Notes: generated by a model from the letters alone, not told the origin. Counted from the first letter of the stretch, positions 8,261-17,715 are shown. The stretch is 64,000 nt of DNA from an uncultured Eubacterium sp. (GCA_910577225.1 CAJTMV010000002.1:62001-126000), one strand, 5' to 3'. Numbers and translations: made by a program.

Positions 8261-8521
8261 TCAATTGGGATTTGTAGATATAAGGAGATAATTAAATATA
8301 ATTCCCAATCCAATAATACCACATTGGAATGGTGATAAGTTGACAAATTTGCCAATAGACAGTGAGGAAATTAAACTTGCAGATGGACAGGCGATTTATG
8401 TTGAAGGTAATAATTCAGGCTGTCCATGATCGGCCATATGTGTATTTGACTACAATAGATGTGGTTGCCGCATTCTATTTATGCAACGCTGTAGAAAGAC
8501 CCTGGTATTGGTTTCCTTATG
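8261..8521 (+). pseudogene. Degraded coding remnants between the coiled-coil gene and repeat copy 2
   Basis: Two broken frames read like real protein but lack starts and are out of phase. One gives HWNGDKLTNLPIDSEEIKLA followed by DGQAIYVEG and a stop near 8430. The other gives IQAVHDRPYVYLTTIDVVAA, FYLCNAVERPWYWF, and a stop in repeat copy 2 (near 8532). I do not recognise the family. They look like residues of the element that separated the promoter from the YesL gene. Confidence 0.35.
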
Positions 8522-8571
8522 GCATTATATAATATAAAGCAGAGATTTCATTTTACATATTCCCATCAAAA
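8522..8571 (+). repeat. Imperfect direct repeat, copy 2, directly before the yesL RBS
   Basis: This copy begins GCATTATATAATATA and ends with the core CATTTTACATATTCCCATCA. The YesL Shine-Dalgarno (AAAGGAGG) follows directly. It lacks the TTGACA that precedes copy 1. Confidence 0.75.
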
Positions 8572-8582
8572 GGAGGAACCTT

Positions 8583-9242
8583 ATGAGTGAATTTTTTAAT
8601 CCGGACAGTTCTGTCATGCGTTTTATCACTAAGATTGCCAGCAGCGTTTATTTAAACATCCTGTGGTTCGTCTGCTGCCTGCCGGTCGTTACCATCGGCG
8701 CTTCCACCACAGCCCTGTTCTATGTCACGCTGAAAATGGCCAAAAATGAAGAAGGGAACATAACTGCCGCTTTTTTCCATTCCTTTCAGGAAAATTTCAG
8801 ACAGGCCACAAAAATATGGCTGATCCTTCTGGCAGCCGGCATCGTCTTTGCTTTTGACGGATACGTTTTTTACCATATGCGGTTTGAAAATATATTCTGG
8901 ACCATCGGAGCCGCTGTATTCCTTGTGGCCCTTGCCGCCTATGCTATCATCCTGATGTACATCTTTCCGCTGCTGGCAAGATTTGACAACACCGTTTTTG
9001 CCATGTTTAAAAATTCCCTCTTCATCGGCATGCGCTTTTTACTGTGCACGGTACTTATGGCTGTCATCTATTTTGCCATGCTCTTTGTGGTAATCAATAT
9101 CTTCACCCCGGCTGTCATATTCGGTGAAGGACTGTGCGCACTGCTCTGCTCTTACCTGCTTTCCAATATCCTGCTGATGTGTCAGTCGCAGAAAGAAGAT
9201 GCCAGTACGCAGAAAACGGCTGCGGACATGCCGCACCTTTAA
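8583..9242 (+). CDS. YesL family protein (DUF624), integral membrane
   Basis: The 219-residue protein starts with the family signature MSEFFNPDSSVMRFITKIAS, then NILWFVCCLPVVTIGASTTA, typical of YesL. About five to six hydrophobic helices span residues 20-210. YesL proteins usually sit beside LplB-type sugar importers and are thought to help or regulate carbohydrate uptake, but no biochemical role is established. It follows AAAGGAGG at 8569-8576. It lies beside the fructoside importer but is transcribed divergently. Confidence 0.9.
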   Translation: MSEFFNPDSSVMRFITKIASSVYLNILWFVCCLPVVTIGASTTALFYVTLKMAKNEEGNITAAFFHSFQENFRQATKIWLILLAAGIVFAFDGYVFYHMRFENIFWTIGAAVFLVALAAYAIILMYIFPLLARFDNTVFAMFKNSLFIGMRFLLCTVLMAVIYFAMLFVVINIFTPAVIFGEGLCALLCSYLLSNILLMCQSQKEDASTQKTAADMPHL

Positions 9243-9338
9243 CACCCGGTTCCGTTTCCACACACAATTTTCATATAAAAAAAGAAATTGTATGTAAATA
9301 ACCTGTGGCGTTTGCATACAGTTCCTAAGGAGGTGCTT

Positions 9339-10118
9339 ATGCTGTCAGCTCAAAAACAGTCAGAAAAAAAGAAAACATTACACAAAAAATATCCATCAGA
9401 AGCACGTCCTTACATGCAAAGCCTGCACGGAAAAGCAAAACTGCGGTTCTGTCTGCAGTATCTGTGGGACTATTACAAACTGCCCCTCGCGACTGCAGCC
9501 ATTGCTTTGTATATTGCCCTATACGCTGTATACGGCCGCTTCACCCACAAAGACACTGTGTTATACGCCGCGCTGGTTAACGTTGCCGTCGGAGAAACTC
9601 TAACCGAAGAATTAAGCAGCCGTTTTTTAACCGCACAGAATCTGAACACAAATGCAAACACTTTCCGGCTGTATTCCGGCCTGTACCTGACAGATGATGA
9701 AAATAACATTTATCACGAATACACCTACGCCTCCCGCTTGAAGATTCTGGCCTCTATCGACGCGGAGCAGCTGGATGTGGCACTTATGAATAAGGAAGCC
9801 TTTGATGCCTTTTCCCAGAACGGCTATCTTTCTAACCTGGATGAACTACTGGCAGAGGAAGTTCCCGCCCTGCATCAGCAGCTTGCGCCTTATTTTGTTA
9901 CAAACACTGTGATTTTGGAAGATAATTCCGAAGATCTGCTTTTAGACGGCTCTGCCGTTTATCATGCCGAAACGGAATCGTACCCGATGGGACTGGATCT
10001 GTCTGCTTCGCCTATGATCCAAAAGGGCGGATTTCAGGAGACAGTATATCTGGGAATTATTAAAAACTCTCCCAGAATACATACGGTTTTTGATTATCTG
10101 GAATACCTGTTTGTTTAA
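9339..10118 (+). CDS. Membrane-anchored protein of unknown function, partner of YesL
   Basis: The 259-residue product starts at the ATG at 9339 after AAGGAGG; the longer frame from 9288 lacks an RBS. A basic N-terminal stretch (residues 1-45) is followed by one membrane helix (about 46-66, LATAAIALYIALYAVYGRF) and a C-terminal domain of about 190 residues, probably outside the cell. Segments such as LDVALMNKEAFDAFSQNGYL and SNLDELLAEEVPAL resemble the ligand-handling part of sugar-binding proteins, so a degenerate binding-protein-like fold is possible (inference). It probably forms one transcript with the YesL gene. Confidence 0.65.
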   Translation: MLSAQKQSEKKKTLHKKYPSEARPYMQSLHGKAKLRFCLQYLWDYYKLPLATAAIALYIALYAVYGRFTHKDTVLYAALVNVAVGETLTEELSSRFLTAQNLNTNANTFRLYSGLYLTDDENNIYHEYTYASRLKILASIDAEQLDVALMNKEAFDAFSQNGYLSNLDELLAEEVPALHQQLAPYFVTNTVILEDNSEDLLLDGSAVYHAETESYPMGLDLSASPMIQKGGFQETVYLGIIKNSPRIHTVFDYLEYLFV

Positions 10119-10166
10119 AGCGGCTGAACGCAAAAAGCCGGCAAAGAATACCGGAAAGAAAACGCG

Positions 10167-10361
10167 GAATTTCATGCCTGTGAAAATCCGCTTGATGTAT
10201 TCAAATATTATCCGCCTGCGACATCAAGGTATTGCAAGGTGGATTTGGACGCAAATGAACAGAAGGAAGATGACAGCGGACGTATCGGAAAGAAAATTTT
10301 AATTCTGGCTGAAATTAGCTTGCAGGACATGAAGCTGTGTTTTGCTCAGAACTGCAAATAG
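10167..10361 (+). pseudogene. DUF7666-like fragment
   Basis: One open stretch of 65 codons without a start encodes EFHACENPLDVFKYYPPATS, then RYCKVDLDANEQKEDDSGRIGK and a stop. The GFHACENPLDVF-type motif is characteristic of a domain common in phage and mobile-element proteins, catalogued as DUF7666 as I remember it. The N-terminus is missing. An RBS-like GGAGGAG follows at 10369, with an ATG and a 10-codon dead end. This is a remnant of a mobile gene. Confidence 0.5.
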
Positions 10362-10488
10362 AAATTTGGAGGAGACGATTATGGAATATAGATGTAAAGC
10401 AGATGATGCATGATATTCAGTTGTCAAATTTCTGTTGGTATCTCATTTATTGAGATTCCGAGAAGTTATTCTTCTTCTCCCCTGGTAT

Positions 10489-11145
10489 TCACTTTTTCCC
10501 TTCCGAAATCCCCAAAACTCCTGTCGCTTTTCCGGGAGCAAGCATAAAAAATCTCTGTATCCCTGAAAAATCATAGCCCACAGGCTCCAACACTTTTTTC
10601 TCTATCATTGTCAGTAATGCCTCCGTATCAAACTTGGCTTCAAAATATAGATCCTTATCGATCTGGATTGGCACATCCATTCCTTCTGGATCCTTCCCCA
10701 ATATCGTCCGCTGCCTGCCGAACACCTTTCCTCTCAGCTGCATCAGTCTTTCATGCATGTCCGGCTGCCCGTTGCAGTGCTTCAGGATGGTCTGGACTGC
10801 TTTTTTCCATGTGGGTGTTTCTACGGTCTCACCAGAAGCAAATGTTACAGAGACCGGCCTCTTCCCTTTCAGCATGGACGGCGAAGTCCTCCCCAGGCGG
10901 CATTCCCTGCTCCTGATCTCTGAACGACTGTATGGTTCCCTGTGCCTCCCTGCCTTAAGGATTTTTCTAATTCTCTTACATTTAACGTCATATACATTTT
11001 TCTTTCTGTCTGTGTATGTCGTTCCTATTTTCAGCTTTTCCCTTACTCTATATACACCATACACGATTAAAACTATACTGTACCTAACATCCATATGGAT
11101 ATGAGCATATTTATTTTTGCAATTTGACTTTTCTTCGCACAACAA
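10489..11145 (-). CDS. Conserved-looking hypothetical protein, N-terminus uncertain
   Basis: The open frame gives 218 codons, but only the part from the ATG at 10875 (128 residues, MLKGKRPVSVTFASGETVET) looks like a folded protein. The upstream 90 codons are rich in Arg, Lys, Ser and Tyr, have no recognisable domain, and are probably non-coding or frameshifted. The C-terminal part includes HERLMQLRGKVFGRQRTILG and FDTEALLTMIEKKVLEPVGY, an alpha/beta-like domain. Short proteins with a similar start are found next to DNA-modification and mobile genes, but I cannot name the family. It lies just downstream of the DUF7666 fragment, so this stretch may be mobile debris. Confidence 0.45.
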   Translation of the reverse strand: MLCEEKSNCKNKYAHIHMDVRYSIVLIVYGVYRVREKLKIGTTYTDRKKNVYDVKCKRIRKILKAGRHREPYSRSEIRSRECRLGRTSPSMLKGKRPVSVTFASGETVETPTWKKAVQTILKHCNGQPDMHERLMQLRGKVFGRQRTILGKDPEGMDVPIQIDKDLYFEAKFDTEALLTMIEKKVLEPVGYDFSGIQRFFMLAPGKATGVLGISEGKK

Positions 11146-11188
11146 TTATGATGATATTATCCTATAAATAACGAAAGAAGGTATAACT

Positions 11189-12580
11189 ATGGTATACAAA
11201 TGCAGCGTATGCGGTTACGTATTTGACGAAGCAGCCGAGGGGAAATCTGTTTCTGAGCTGACAGAATGTCCTTTGTGCAAACAGCCGGCGGAAAAACTGG
11301 AGCCTGTATCCAAGGAAGAGAACTCCGCTTCTGCGCAGACGTCTGAACCGCCCGCGGATTTAAGCTATCCGAAAGAAACAAGAAAAACAGACAGCAATTA
11401 CCGTTACATGAAAGAAATTCAGGAAATGGCAGTAAAAGGAACTTCTGCGATAGAGGCAATGGGGACGCAGATGCCGATGCCGGGCTGGGACGATATTCTG
11501 ATCCTTGGCGCTCAGCTGAATCCGCCGCCGCTGGACGAACATGCCGACGTATCGCTAACAACCGTAATCGGTAAACACGCCAAAAAACCGATGGTTCTTG
11601 AAATGCCGGTCTATATTTCACATATGTCCTTTGGCGCGCTCTCCAAAGAAACAAAAATAGCGCTCTCCAAAGGAAGCGCAGCAGCGGGAACTGCCATGTG
11701 CAGCGGAGAAGGCGGGATTTTGCCTGAAGAAAAAGCGGCCGCTCATAAATACATCTTTGAATATGTGCCAAATTTGTACAGTGTGACAGAAGAAAATCTA
11801 AAAACCTCCGATGCCATCGAGATTAAAATCGGACAGGGAACCAAGCCTGGAATGGGCGGACATCTTCCGGGCAGCAAGGTCACTCCGGAAATCGCCGCTG
11901 TACGCAACAAACCGGTAGGAAAGGACGTCATCAGTCCGTCAAAATTTCCGGATATAAACACCAAACAGGATTTAAAGGCTCTGGTAGACGATCTTCGAAA
12001 ACGCAGCGACGGCCGGCCGATCGGTATTAAGATCGCAGCCGGAAAAATTGAAAAAGATCTGGAATACTGTGTATTTGCAGAACCGGATTTTATTACGATC
12101 GACGCAAGAGGCGGAGCAACCGGCGCTTCTCCTTCCATTGTCCGTGACTCTGCAAGTGTGCCTGCCATTTACGCGCTTTCCCGCGCAAGAAAATATCTGG
12201 ATGAGGTAAAATCAGATATCGACCTCGTAATTACCGGCGGTCTTCGTGTTTCATCCGATTTCGCCAAAGCGATCGCGATGGGCGCAGACGCCGTCGCTAT
12301 CGCGTCCGCAGCCATGGTCGCGGCCGCCTGCCAGCAATACCGCATCTGCGGCTCAGGCATGTGTCCGGTCGGAATGGCCACACAGGATCCTGTTTTGCGC
12401 GAACGACTCCATATCGAATCGGCTGCAAAAAGGGTGGAAAACTATCTGAACTGCTCTGCGGCAGAATTAAGGACTTTTGCAAGAATTACCGGACACTCCG
12501 ATATCCATCAGCTCTCGACAGACGATCTGTGTACGATCAGCAGGGAAATATCCGAATACACTGCGGTTACGCATGCATAA
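11189..12580 (+). CDS. Rubredoxin-glutamate synthase-like flavoprotein (GltB FMN domain)
   Basis: The 463-residue protein fuses a rubredoxin-like zinc or iron ribbon (residues 1-36, YKCSVCGY and CPLCK) to the FMN-binding, TIM-barrel domain of glutamate synthase. Visible family motifs are GQGTKPGMGGHLPGSKVTPE, IDARGGATGASPS and the cluster motif CQQYRICGSGMCPVG, which binds a 3Fe-4S centre in GOGAT. The glutaminase domain is absent, so it cannot use glutamine on its own. Such stand-alone proteins are common in anaerobes and archaea and may serve as ammonia-dependent or redox-partner-fed glutamate synthases. The real electron donor and product are unknown. It has a leader with AAAGAAGG before the ATG and is followed by a strong hairpin. 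Confidence 0.88.
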   Translation: MVYKCSVCGYVFDEAAEGKSVSELTECPLCKQPAEKLEPVSKEENSASAQTSEPPADLSYPKETRKTDSNYRYMKEIQEMAVKGTSAIEAMGTQMPMPGWDDILILGAQLNPPPLDEHADVSLTTVIGKHAKKPMVLEMPVYISHMSFGALSKETKIALSKGSAAAGTAMCSGEGGILPEEKAAAHKYIFEYVPNLYSVTEENLKTSDAIEIKIGQGTKPGMGGHLPGSKVTPEIAAVRNKPVGKDVISPSKFPDINTKQDLKALVDDLRKRSDGRPIGIKIAAGKIEKDLEYCVFAEPDFITIDARGGATGASPSIVRDSASVPAIYALSRARKYLDEVKSDIDLVITGGLRVSSDFAKAIAMGADAVAIASAAMVAAACQQYRICGSGMCPVGMATQDPVLRERLHIESAAKRVENYLNCSAAELRTFARITGHSDIHQLSTDDLCTISREISEYTAVTHA

Positions 12581-12617
12581 CCAATAACTATCCTGGCGCT
12601 GACATGTCTTTTCAGAC

Positions 12618-12657
12618 GACTCTGCGCCTGGCAGCCAAACGTGCCAGGCGCAGAGTC
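12618..12657. terminator. Strong hairpin after the GltB-like gene
   Basis: A perfect 16-bp stem (12618-12633 and 12642-12657, GACTCTGCGCCTGGCA) closes an 8-nt loop. It lies between convergent genes and could stop both transcripts, although the downstream T-run is weak. Confidence 0.65.
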
Positions 12658-12698
12658 TGATGTGTATCGTTATTGGTATCGATTTGTTTTACAGCCAT

Positions 12699-13655
12699 TT
12701 ATTCTTCCAGCTTTACTCCATCATAATCCATCCGGCGCACATGATACTGCACGTCTTCTAAAATCTTACGATTGGAGGCAATCACATCCGCCAAAAGTCC
12801 TGTAATAATCGTCTGAAATCCAAGCAGAAGAAGCACGGCCGAAAGAATCAGAGACTGAATATGACCGCTTCCGACTCCATGAAAATAAAAAATCAAAAAC
12901 CGGCCGCCGACTGCCGCTCCGCATAGAAAAATAATGCTTCCGATCGTTACAAAAAACTGCAGCGGTTTGTACATCATAAACACATGCCCGATGGTGAATA
13001 TCGATTTTTTAATATACCCCATCATGCTTTTCATCAGTCTGGACGGGCGAATCTCCTGATTGGTACGTACCGGAACGGAGTCCATCGCCATTTTTGTCCG
13101 GCCTGCCTGCACAATCGTTTCCAGCGTATAAGTATATTCGTTTGTCACATTCAGGCGCATAGCCGCTTCCCTGCTGTAAGCGCGGAAACCGCTTGGCGCG
13201 TCTGGAATATCTGTTTTTCCCGCCTTACGCACAATATAGCTTCCCAGATGCTGCAGCTTTTTTTTCAGAGGTGAAAAATCGGAGATTTCGTCAATCGGAC
13301 GCGCTCCGATTACAATATCGGACTTTCCTTCGAGAATCGGACGGACCAGTTTTTCGATATCCGCTCCCTCGTACTGATTGTCTGCATCTGTATTTACGAT
13401 AATATCTGCTCCGTTGCGAAGACAGGCGTCCAGGCCGGCCATAAAGCCTTTGGCCAGCCCGCGGTTGGAACGAAAATTTACCACATAATCGACGCCCCAC
13501 TTCCATGCGGTATTTACCGTATCATCCACGCTTCCGTCATTGATAATCAGATATTCGATTGTATCGATCCCGTCGATCTGTCTTGGCAGGGCATCGAGCG
13601 CTGTTTCCAGCGTCTGCGCCTCGTTATAACAGGGAATCTGAATAATCAGCTTCAT
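12699..13655 (-). CDS. Family 2 glycosyltransferase with two C-terminal membrane helices
   Basis: The 318-residue enzyme has a GT-A domain (residues 1-220) with NDGSVDDT for nucleotide binding and a DxD-type NTDADNQYEGADIEKL. The two helices near residues 230-290 (FFVTIGSIIFLCGAAVGG and ILSAVLLLLGFQTIITG) place it with GtrB/DPM1-like bactoprenol-phosphate glucosyl- or mannosyltransferases. It probably transfers a sugar from a nucleotide sugar to undecaprenyl phosphate at the inner face of the membrane. No flippase or acceptor-specific transferase lies beside it. It ends convergently with the GltB-like gene. Confidence 0.85.
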   Translation of the reverse strand: MKLIIQIPCYNEAQTLETALDALPRQIDGIDTIEYLIINDGSVDDTVNTAWKWGVDYVVNFRSNRGLAKGFMAGLDACLRNGADIIVNTDADNQYEGADIEKLVRPILEGKSDIVIGARPIDEISDFSPLKKKLQHLGSYIVRKAGKTDIPDAPSGFRAYSREAAMRLNVTNEYTYTLETIVQAGRTKMAMDSVPVRTNQEIRPSRLMKSMMGYIKKSIFTIGHVFMMYKPLQFFVTIGSIIFLCGAAVGGRFLIFYFHGVGSGHIQSLILSAVLLLLGFQTIITGLLADVIASNRKILEDVQYHVRRMDYDGVKLEE

Positions 13656-13709
13656 ACTATCCTCCGAACCTGACCGGCTTTAACATATGATTCGTGATAC
13701 CGGGGCATA

Positions 13710-14654
13710 TTAATTGCCGTTTAATAACAGATAAACACAGCCGTAAACACCTGCGTCGTTGCCAAGCTGCGCCAGTGCAAAGTCTGCGTTTCTGCAGGAA
13801 TTAAATGCCCGCTCTATGTAATGTTTACGGATTACTTCCGTAATAATTGTACCTGCTTTGGATACGCCTCCGCCAATGACAAATACCTGCGGATCTACGA
13901 TACAGGCTGCATTGGCAAGCGCGGTTCCAAGCACCCGGCCCATCTTTTCGACTACTTCCACAGCGACCTCATCCCCTGCCTTTGCAGCGTCCAGTACGGT
14001 CTTTGCAGAGATTTTCTGCACGTCCCGCATGGAGCTTTCCCGCTGATCCGCCGCCAGCGCACGGTTTGCCAGACGAACGATTCCGGTTGCCGACGCATAC
14101 TGCTCCAGACAGCCGCGTTTTCCGCAGCCACAGACTTCTTCCTCTGTCTCATCCACAAACACATGTCCGATCTCGCCGCCGGCGCCATTGGAACCGTTAA
14201 TTACATTTCCATTAATAATAATGCCGCCGCCGACTCCTGTTCCGAGTGTAATCATAATGACATTTTTGTATCCTTTGCCGCCGCCCTGCCACATCTCGCC
14301 AAGCGCAGCGACATTTGCGTCATTTCCGACTCTGACCTTTAATCCGGTCTTTTCCGCAAGCTCTTTTGCAACATCCACGCGTCCCCATCCCAGATTCACG
14401 CATTCCGTAACGACAGAATCCTGCACTACCGGCCCCGGTACGCCGATACCGATGCCTTCCACGTCATCTTTGGATATCCCGTCCTGTACGAGCCGGCCTT
14501 CGATGACCGCAGCGACGTCGCTTAAAATGGAGCTTCCATGGTCTTGCGTATTTGTCGGAATCTCCCATTTATCCACCATATGTCCTGTCATTTCGAACAG
14601 ACTCATCTTAACCGTCGTGCCCCCGATGTCCACGCCAAATCCATATTTTTTCAT
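13710..14654 (-). CDS. glcK: ROK family glucokinase
   Basis: The 314-residue enzyme phosphorylates glucose to glucose-6-phosphate with ATP in the cytoplasm. The start at 14654 (MKKYGFGVDIGGTTVKMS) follows GGAG; the longer frame to 14786 lies in the upstream gatB region and is not supported. The N-terminal phosphate-binding motif DIGGTTVK, the sugar-binding EIGHVF and the zinc motif CGCGKRGCLEQYAS are all present. The length matches bacterial ROK glucokinases. It is downstream of gatB on the same strand and may be read from that operon. Confidence 0.92.
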   Translation of the reverse strand: MKKYGFGVDIGGTTVKMSLFEMTGHMVDKWEIPTNTQDHGSSILSDVAAVIEGRLVQDGISKDDVEGIGIGVPGPVVQDSVVTECVNLGWGRVDVAKELAEKTGLKVRVGNDANVAALGEMWQGGGKGYKNVIMITLGTGVGGGIIINGNVINGSNGAGGEIGHVFVDETEEEVCGCGKRGCLEQYASATGIVRLANRALAADQRESSMRDVQKISAKTVLDAAKAGDEVAVEVVEKMGRVLGTALANAACIVDPQVFVIGGGVSKAGTIITEVIRKHYIERAFNSCRNADFALAQLGNDAGVYGCVYLLLNGN

Positions 14655-14772
14655 GCCTGCATTCTCCTTTTTTCTGTAGATTTTCATCGAACCGTTTGTT
14701 CTTTTTCTTTTAAGTATAGGAGAATTCGCAGAATGTGTCAATGCACAATTACAAATCATTCCCTGCAGTTTT

Positions 14773-16209
14773 CTAATGCTTTGCAAGCAGTTCTTTTAAG
14801 ATCTGGTTCACGAGTCCCGGACTGGCTTTTCCCTGCGTCGCTTTCATCGTCTGCCCGACCAGATAGCCGATCGCTTTTTGTTTTCCGTTTTGATAATCCT
14901 GCACAGACTGCGGATGCTCGTTCAGGATCGTCTCGATCACGCTTCGCAGCTGTCCTTCGTCACGAACGGTCTTTAATCCTTTTTCTTCCATATAAGTCTC
15001 CGGATCTGTTCCGTTTTGAAACATCTCTGCAAAGACTTCCTTTGCGGCCGTATTCGTGAGTGTACCAGAATCTGCAAGCTCCGTCAGCTTTGCCAGCTTC
15101 TCCGGCTCCAGTGTCAGCTCATCCGGCTCCTGACCGGTTTCTTTTAGCAGGCGCATCGTCTCTCCGATCAGCCAGTTTGCCACTTTTTTCGGTTTCTTAC
15201 AAATATCGGACGCTGCCTCAAAAATATCGGCCATTCTTTTGGAACCGGTAATCATATCTGCATCGTAATCCGGCAGACCGTACTGCTGCTTGTAGCGCAG
15301 TCTTCTTTCGTCCCGAAGCTCTGGCTGTCTGGAACGGATTTCTTCCAGCCATTCGTCACTGATTACGATCGGGACAAGATCCGGTTCCGGAAAATAGCGA
15401 TAATCCTGCGCGTCTTCTTTGGAACGCATCGCATAAGAATATTCTTTCGCGTCATCCCAGCGTCTCGTCTCCTGAATCACGGGCTCTCCCGCTTCCAGCA
15501 GATCGATCTGGCGGTTTTTTTCATTTTCAATCGCTCTTGTAATCGCCCGAAAGGAATTTAAGTTTTTCATTTCCGTACGTGTGCCGTATTCTGCGGCCCC
15601 TGCCGGACGTACGGACAGATTGACGTCGGCGCGCATGGAACCTTCCTGCAGCTTGCAGTCCGAAGCTCCCAGATACTGAATGATCATACGCAGCTTTTCC
15701 AGATAAGCGATCACTTCCTGCGCCGAGCGCATATCCGGTTCGGATACGATCTCGATCAACGGTACGCCGGAACGATTGTAATCGACGTAGGAAACATCTT
15801 TCCATTCGTCGTGAACGAGCTTTCCGGCGTCTTCTTCCATATGAATCTCATGGATTCCGATGGTTTTCGTACCTGATTCCGTACAAATCTCCACGCCGCC
15901 GTTTCTGCAGATCGGCAGATACAGCTGGGAAATCTGATAGTTCTGCGGATTGTCCGGATAAAAATAGTTTTTGCGGTCAAATTTACTGTAAGACGTAATC
16001 TCACATTCCGTTGCAAGGCCGACTGCCACCGCATACTCTGCGACCTGCCTGTTTAAGACCGGCAGCGAGCCTGGCATTCCGGTACAGACCGGACAGGTAT
16101 GTGTATTGGGTTTGGCTCCAAACGCGGTCGAACAGCCGCAGAATATTTTTGTTTTCGTCGCTAATTCCACATGCACTTCCAGTCCGATGACGGTTTCGTA
16201 TGATTTCAT
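14773..16209 (-). CDS. gatB: Asp/Glu-tRNA amidotransferase subunit B
   Basis: The 478-residue protein is the tRNA-binding subunit of GatCAB, which converts Glu-tRNA(Gln) and Asp-tRNA(Asn) to the amidated forms. The N-terminus has the conserved GLEVHVELATKTKIFCGC and THTCPVCTGMPGSLPVLN, and the C-terminus ends in the YqeY-like tail (GKASPGLVNQILKELL). Its ATG overlaps the gatA stop by 4 nt (ATGA), a tight translational coupling. It is the last clear member of the aspS-gatCAB operon. Confidence 0.96.
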   Translation of the reverse strand: MKSYETVIGLEVHVELATKTKIFCGCSTAFGAKPNTHTCPVCTGMPGSLPVLNRQVAEYAVAVGLATECEITSYSKFDRKNYFYPDNPQNYQISQLYLPICRNGGVEICTESGTKTIGIHEIHMEEDAGKLVHDEWKDVSYVDYNRSGVPLIEIVSEPDMRSAQEVIAYLEKLRMIIQYLGASDCKLQEGSMRADVNLSVRPAGAAEYGTRTEMKNLNSFRAITRAIENEKNRQIDLLEAGEPVIQETRRWDDAKEYSYAMRSKEDAQDYRYFPEPDLVPIVISDEWLEEIRSRQPELRDERRLRYKQQYGLPDYDADMITGSKRMADIFEAASDICKKPKKVANWLIGETMRLLKETGQEPDELTLEPEKLAKLTELADSGTLTNTAAKEVFAEMFQNGTDPETYMEEKGLKTVRDEGQLRSVIETILNEHPQSVQDYQNGKQKAIGYLVGQTMKATQGKASPGLVNQILKELLAKH

Positions 16210-17690
16210 TCTGCCGCTCCTTTCTCCCCTGCATACGGGCAGTGTACATAAGCTCTTGTCTGTTCATAAGCATAGGCTGCGCGGATCATCTTTTTCTCCT
16301 GAAAGCAGTCTGCGATCAGCTGCATTCCGATCGGCAGTCCATTCGAATCTGTTCCGACCGGAACCGAAATTGCCGGAAGTCCTGCCAGATTTACCGCTAC
16401 CGTATAAATATCGCCAAGGTACATCTGTATCGGATCTTTTAAGCTGGTTCCAAGCTGCGGCGCTGTCGCAGGCGCTGCCGGGCCAAGCAGGATGTCGTAA
16501 GCTGCAAACGCCCGGTCAAATGCCTGTCGGATCAGCGCTTTTGTACGCAATGCTTTCAGATAATAGGCGTCATAATAGCCGGAGCTTAATACGAACGAAC
16601 CGAGCATAATCCGGCGTCTGACCTCCTGGCCAAACCCTTCGGAACGGGATTTTTTATACATCTGCGAAAGCCCTTCGTACTGACTGGCGCGCCAGCCGTA
16701 CTTCACACCGTCAAAACGCTCCAGATTTGAGCTGGCTTCTGCGCACGCAATGACATAATAGGCCGGCACAGCGTATTCCACAAGGCTTAAATCAAACGTT
16801 TCGACAATCGCGCCTTTTTCTCTTAATACATCTGCAGCTTTTAAAACGGCCTCGCTGACCTGCGGCGATAGACCTTTGCCAAAATAGTCTGCCGGAATGC
16901 CAATCTTCATCCCTGCTACATCATCCACCAGCGCAGAGGTCACGTCCAGATGCTCCCTGCCTCCCTGCAGCGACGTGGAATCTTTCGGATCGCATCCTGC
17001 AATGATTTCCAGCACCGTGGCGCAGTCGGATACGTCTTTTGCGATCGGCCCGATCTGATCCAGCGAAGACCCATAGGCAATCAGGCCATAACGGGAAACC
17101 GTCCCATAGGTCGGTTTGATACCGGTCACGCCGCAAAAAGCAGCTGGCTGGCGAATCGAGCCGCCGGTATCCGATCCGAGCGCATATGTGCACTGTTCAG
17201 CGGCAACGGCTGCGCAGGAACCGCCTGAAGAGCCGCCCGGTACATGATTCCGATTCCATGGATTTTTCGTCGGTCCGTAAAACGATGTTTCTGTCGTGGA
17301 GCCCATCGCAAATTCATCCATATTTGTCTTGCCCAAAATAACGGCGCCTGCCTGTTTTAACCTTTCTACCGCCTCCGCCGTATACGTCGGCACAAATCCC
17401 GACAGCATTTTCGAACTGCACGTCGTCAGCAGTCCTTTGGTACACAGATTGTCTTTGATCGCCACCGGCACTCCCGCGAGAGGCCCCGTACAGCTTCCGT
17501 CGCTGATTTTTTGCTGAATTTCCCGCGCCGTACGAAGCGCGCCTTCTTCATCGATCGTTACAAAGCTGTGAATATCCGGTTCTTTTTTCTGGATTTGCAG
17601 CAGCGCATCTTTGACGGCTTCTTCCGCCGATACCTGCCCGGCCCGGATTTTTTTTCCCAGCTCAAGCGCAGTCAGACTTGTCAGACTCAT
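16206..17690 (-). CDS. gatA: Asp/Glu-tRNA amidotransferase subunit A
   Basis: The 494-residue amidase hydrolyses glutamine and channels ammonia to GatB. The amidase signature with the Ser-cisSer-Lys triad is visible: KDNLCTKG (Lys), GSSGGSCAAVAAE and GSDTGGSIRQPAAFCG. The start at 17690 (MSLTSLTALEL) follows AGGAGG; the 11 extra upstream codons are not supported. It sits between gatC and gatB in the usual C-A-B order. Confidence 0.96.
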   Translation of the reverse strand: MSLTSLTALELGKKIRAGQVSAEEAVKDALLQIQKKEPDIHSFVTIDEEGALRTAREIQQKISDGSCTGPLAGVPVAIKDNLCTKGLLTTCSSKMLSGFVPTYTAEAVERLKQAGAVILGKTNMDEFAMGSTTETSFYGPTKNPWNRNHVPGGSSGGSCAAVAAEQCTYALGSDTGGSIRQPAAFCGVTGIKPTYGTVSRYGLIAYGSSLDQIGPIAKDVSDCATVLEIIAGCDPKDSTSLQGGREHLDVTSALVDDVAGMKIGIPADYFGKGLSPQVSEAVLKAADVLREKGAIVETFDLSLVEYAVPAYYVIACAEASSNLERFDGVKYGWRASQYEGLSQMYKKSRSEGFGQEVRRRIMLGSFVLSSGYYDAYYLKALRTKALIRQAFDRAFAAYDILLGPAAPATAPQLGTSLKDPIQMYLGDIYTVAVNLAGLPAISVPVGTDSNGLPIGMQLIADCFQEKKMIRAAYAYEQTRAYVHCPYAGEKGAAE

Positions 17691-17715
17691 AAAAACCTCC
17701 TGTTTCCTTTTGTAA

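Noticed and set aside
7846..8355. 169-residue minus-strand frame over the coiled-coil gene
   Set aside because: Ser-rich mirror of the coiled-coil heptads with no good RBS; the plus-strand frame has the RBS and promoter.
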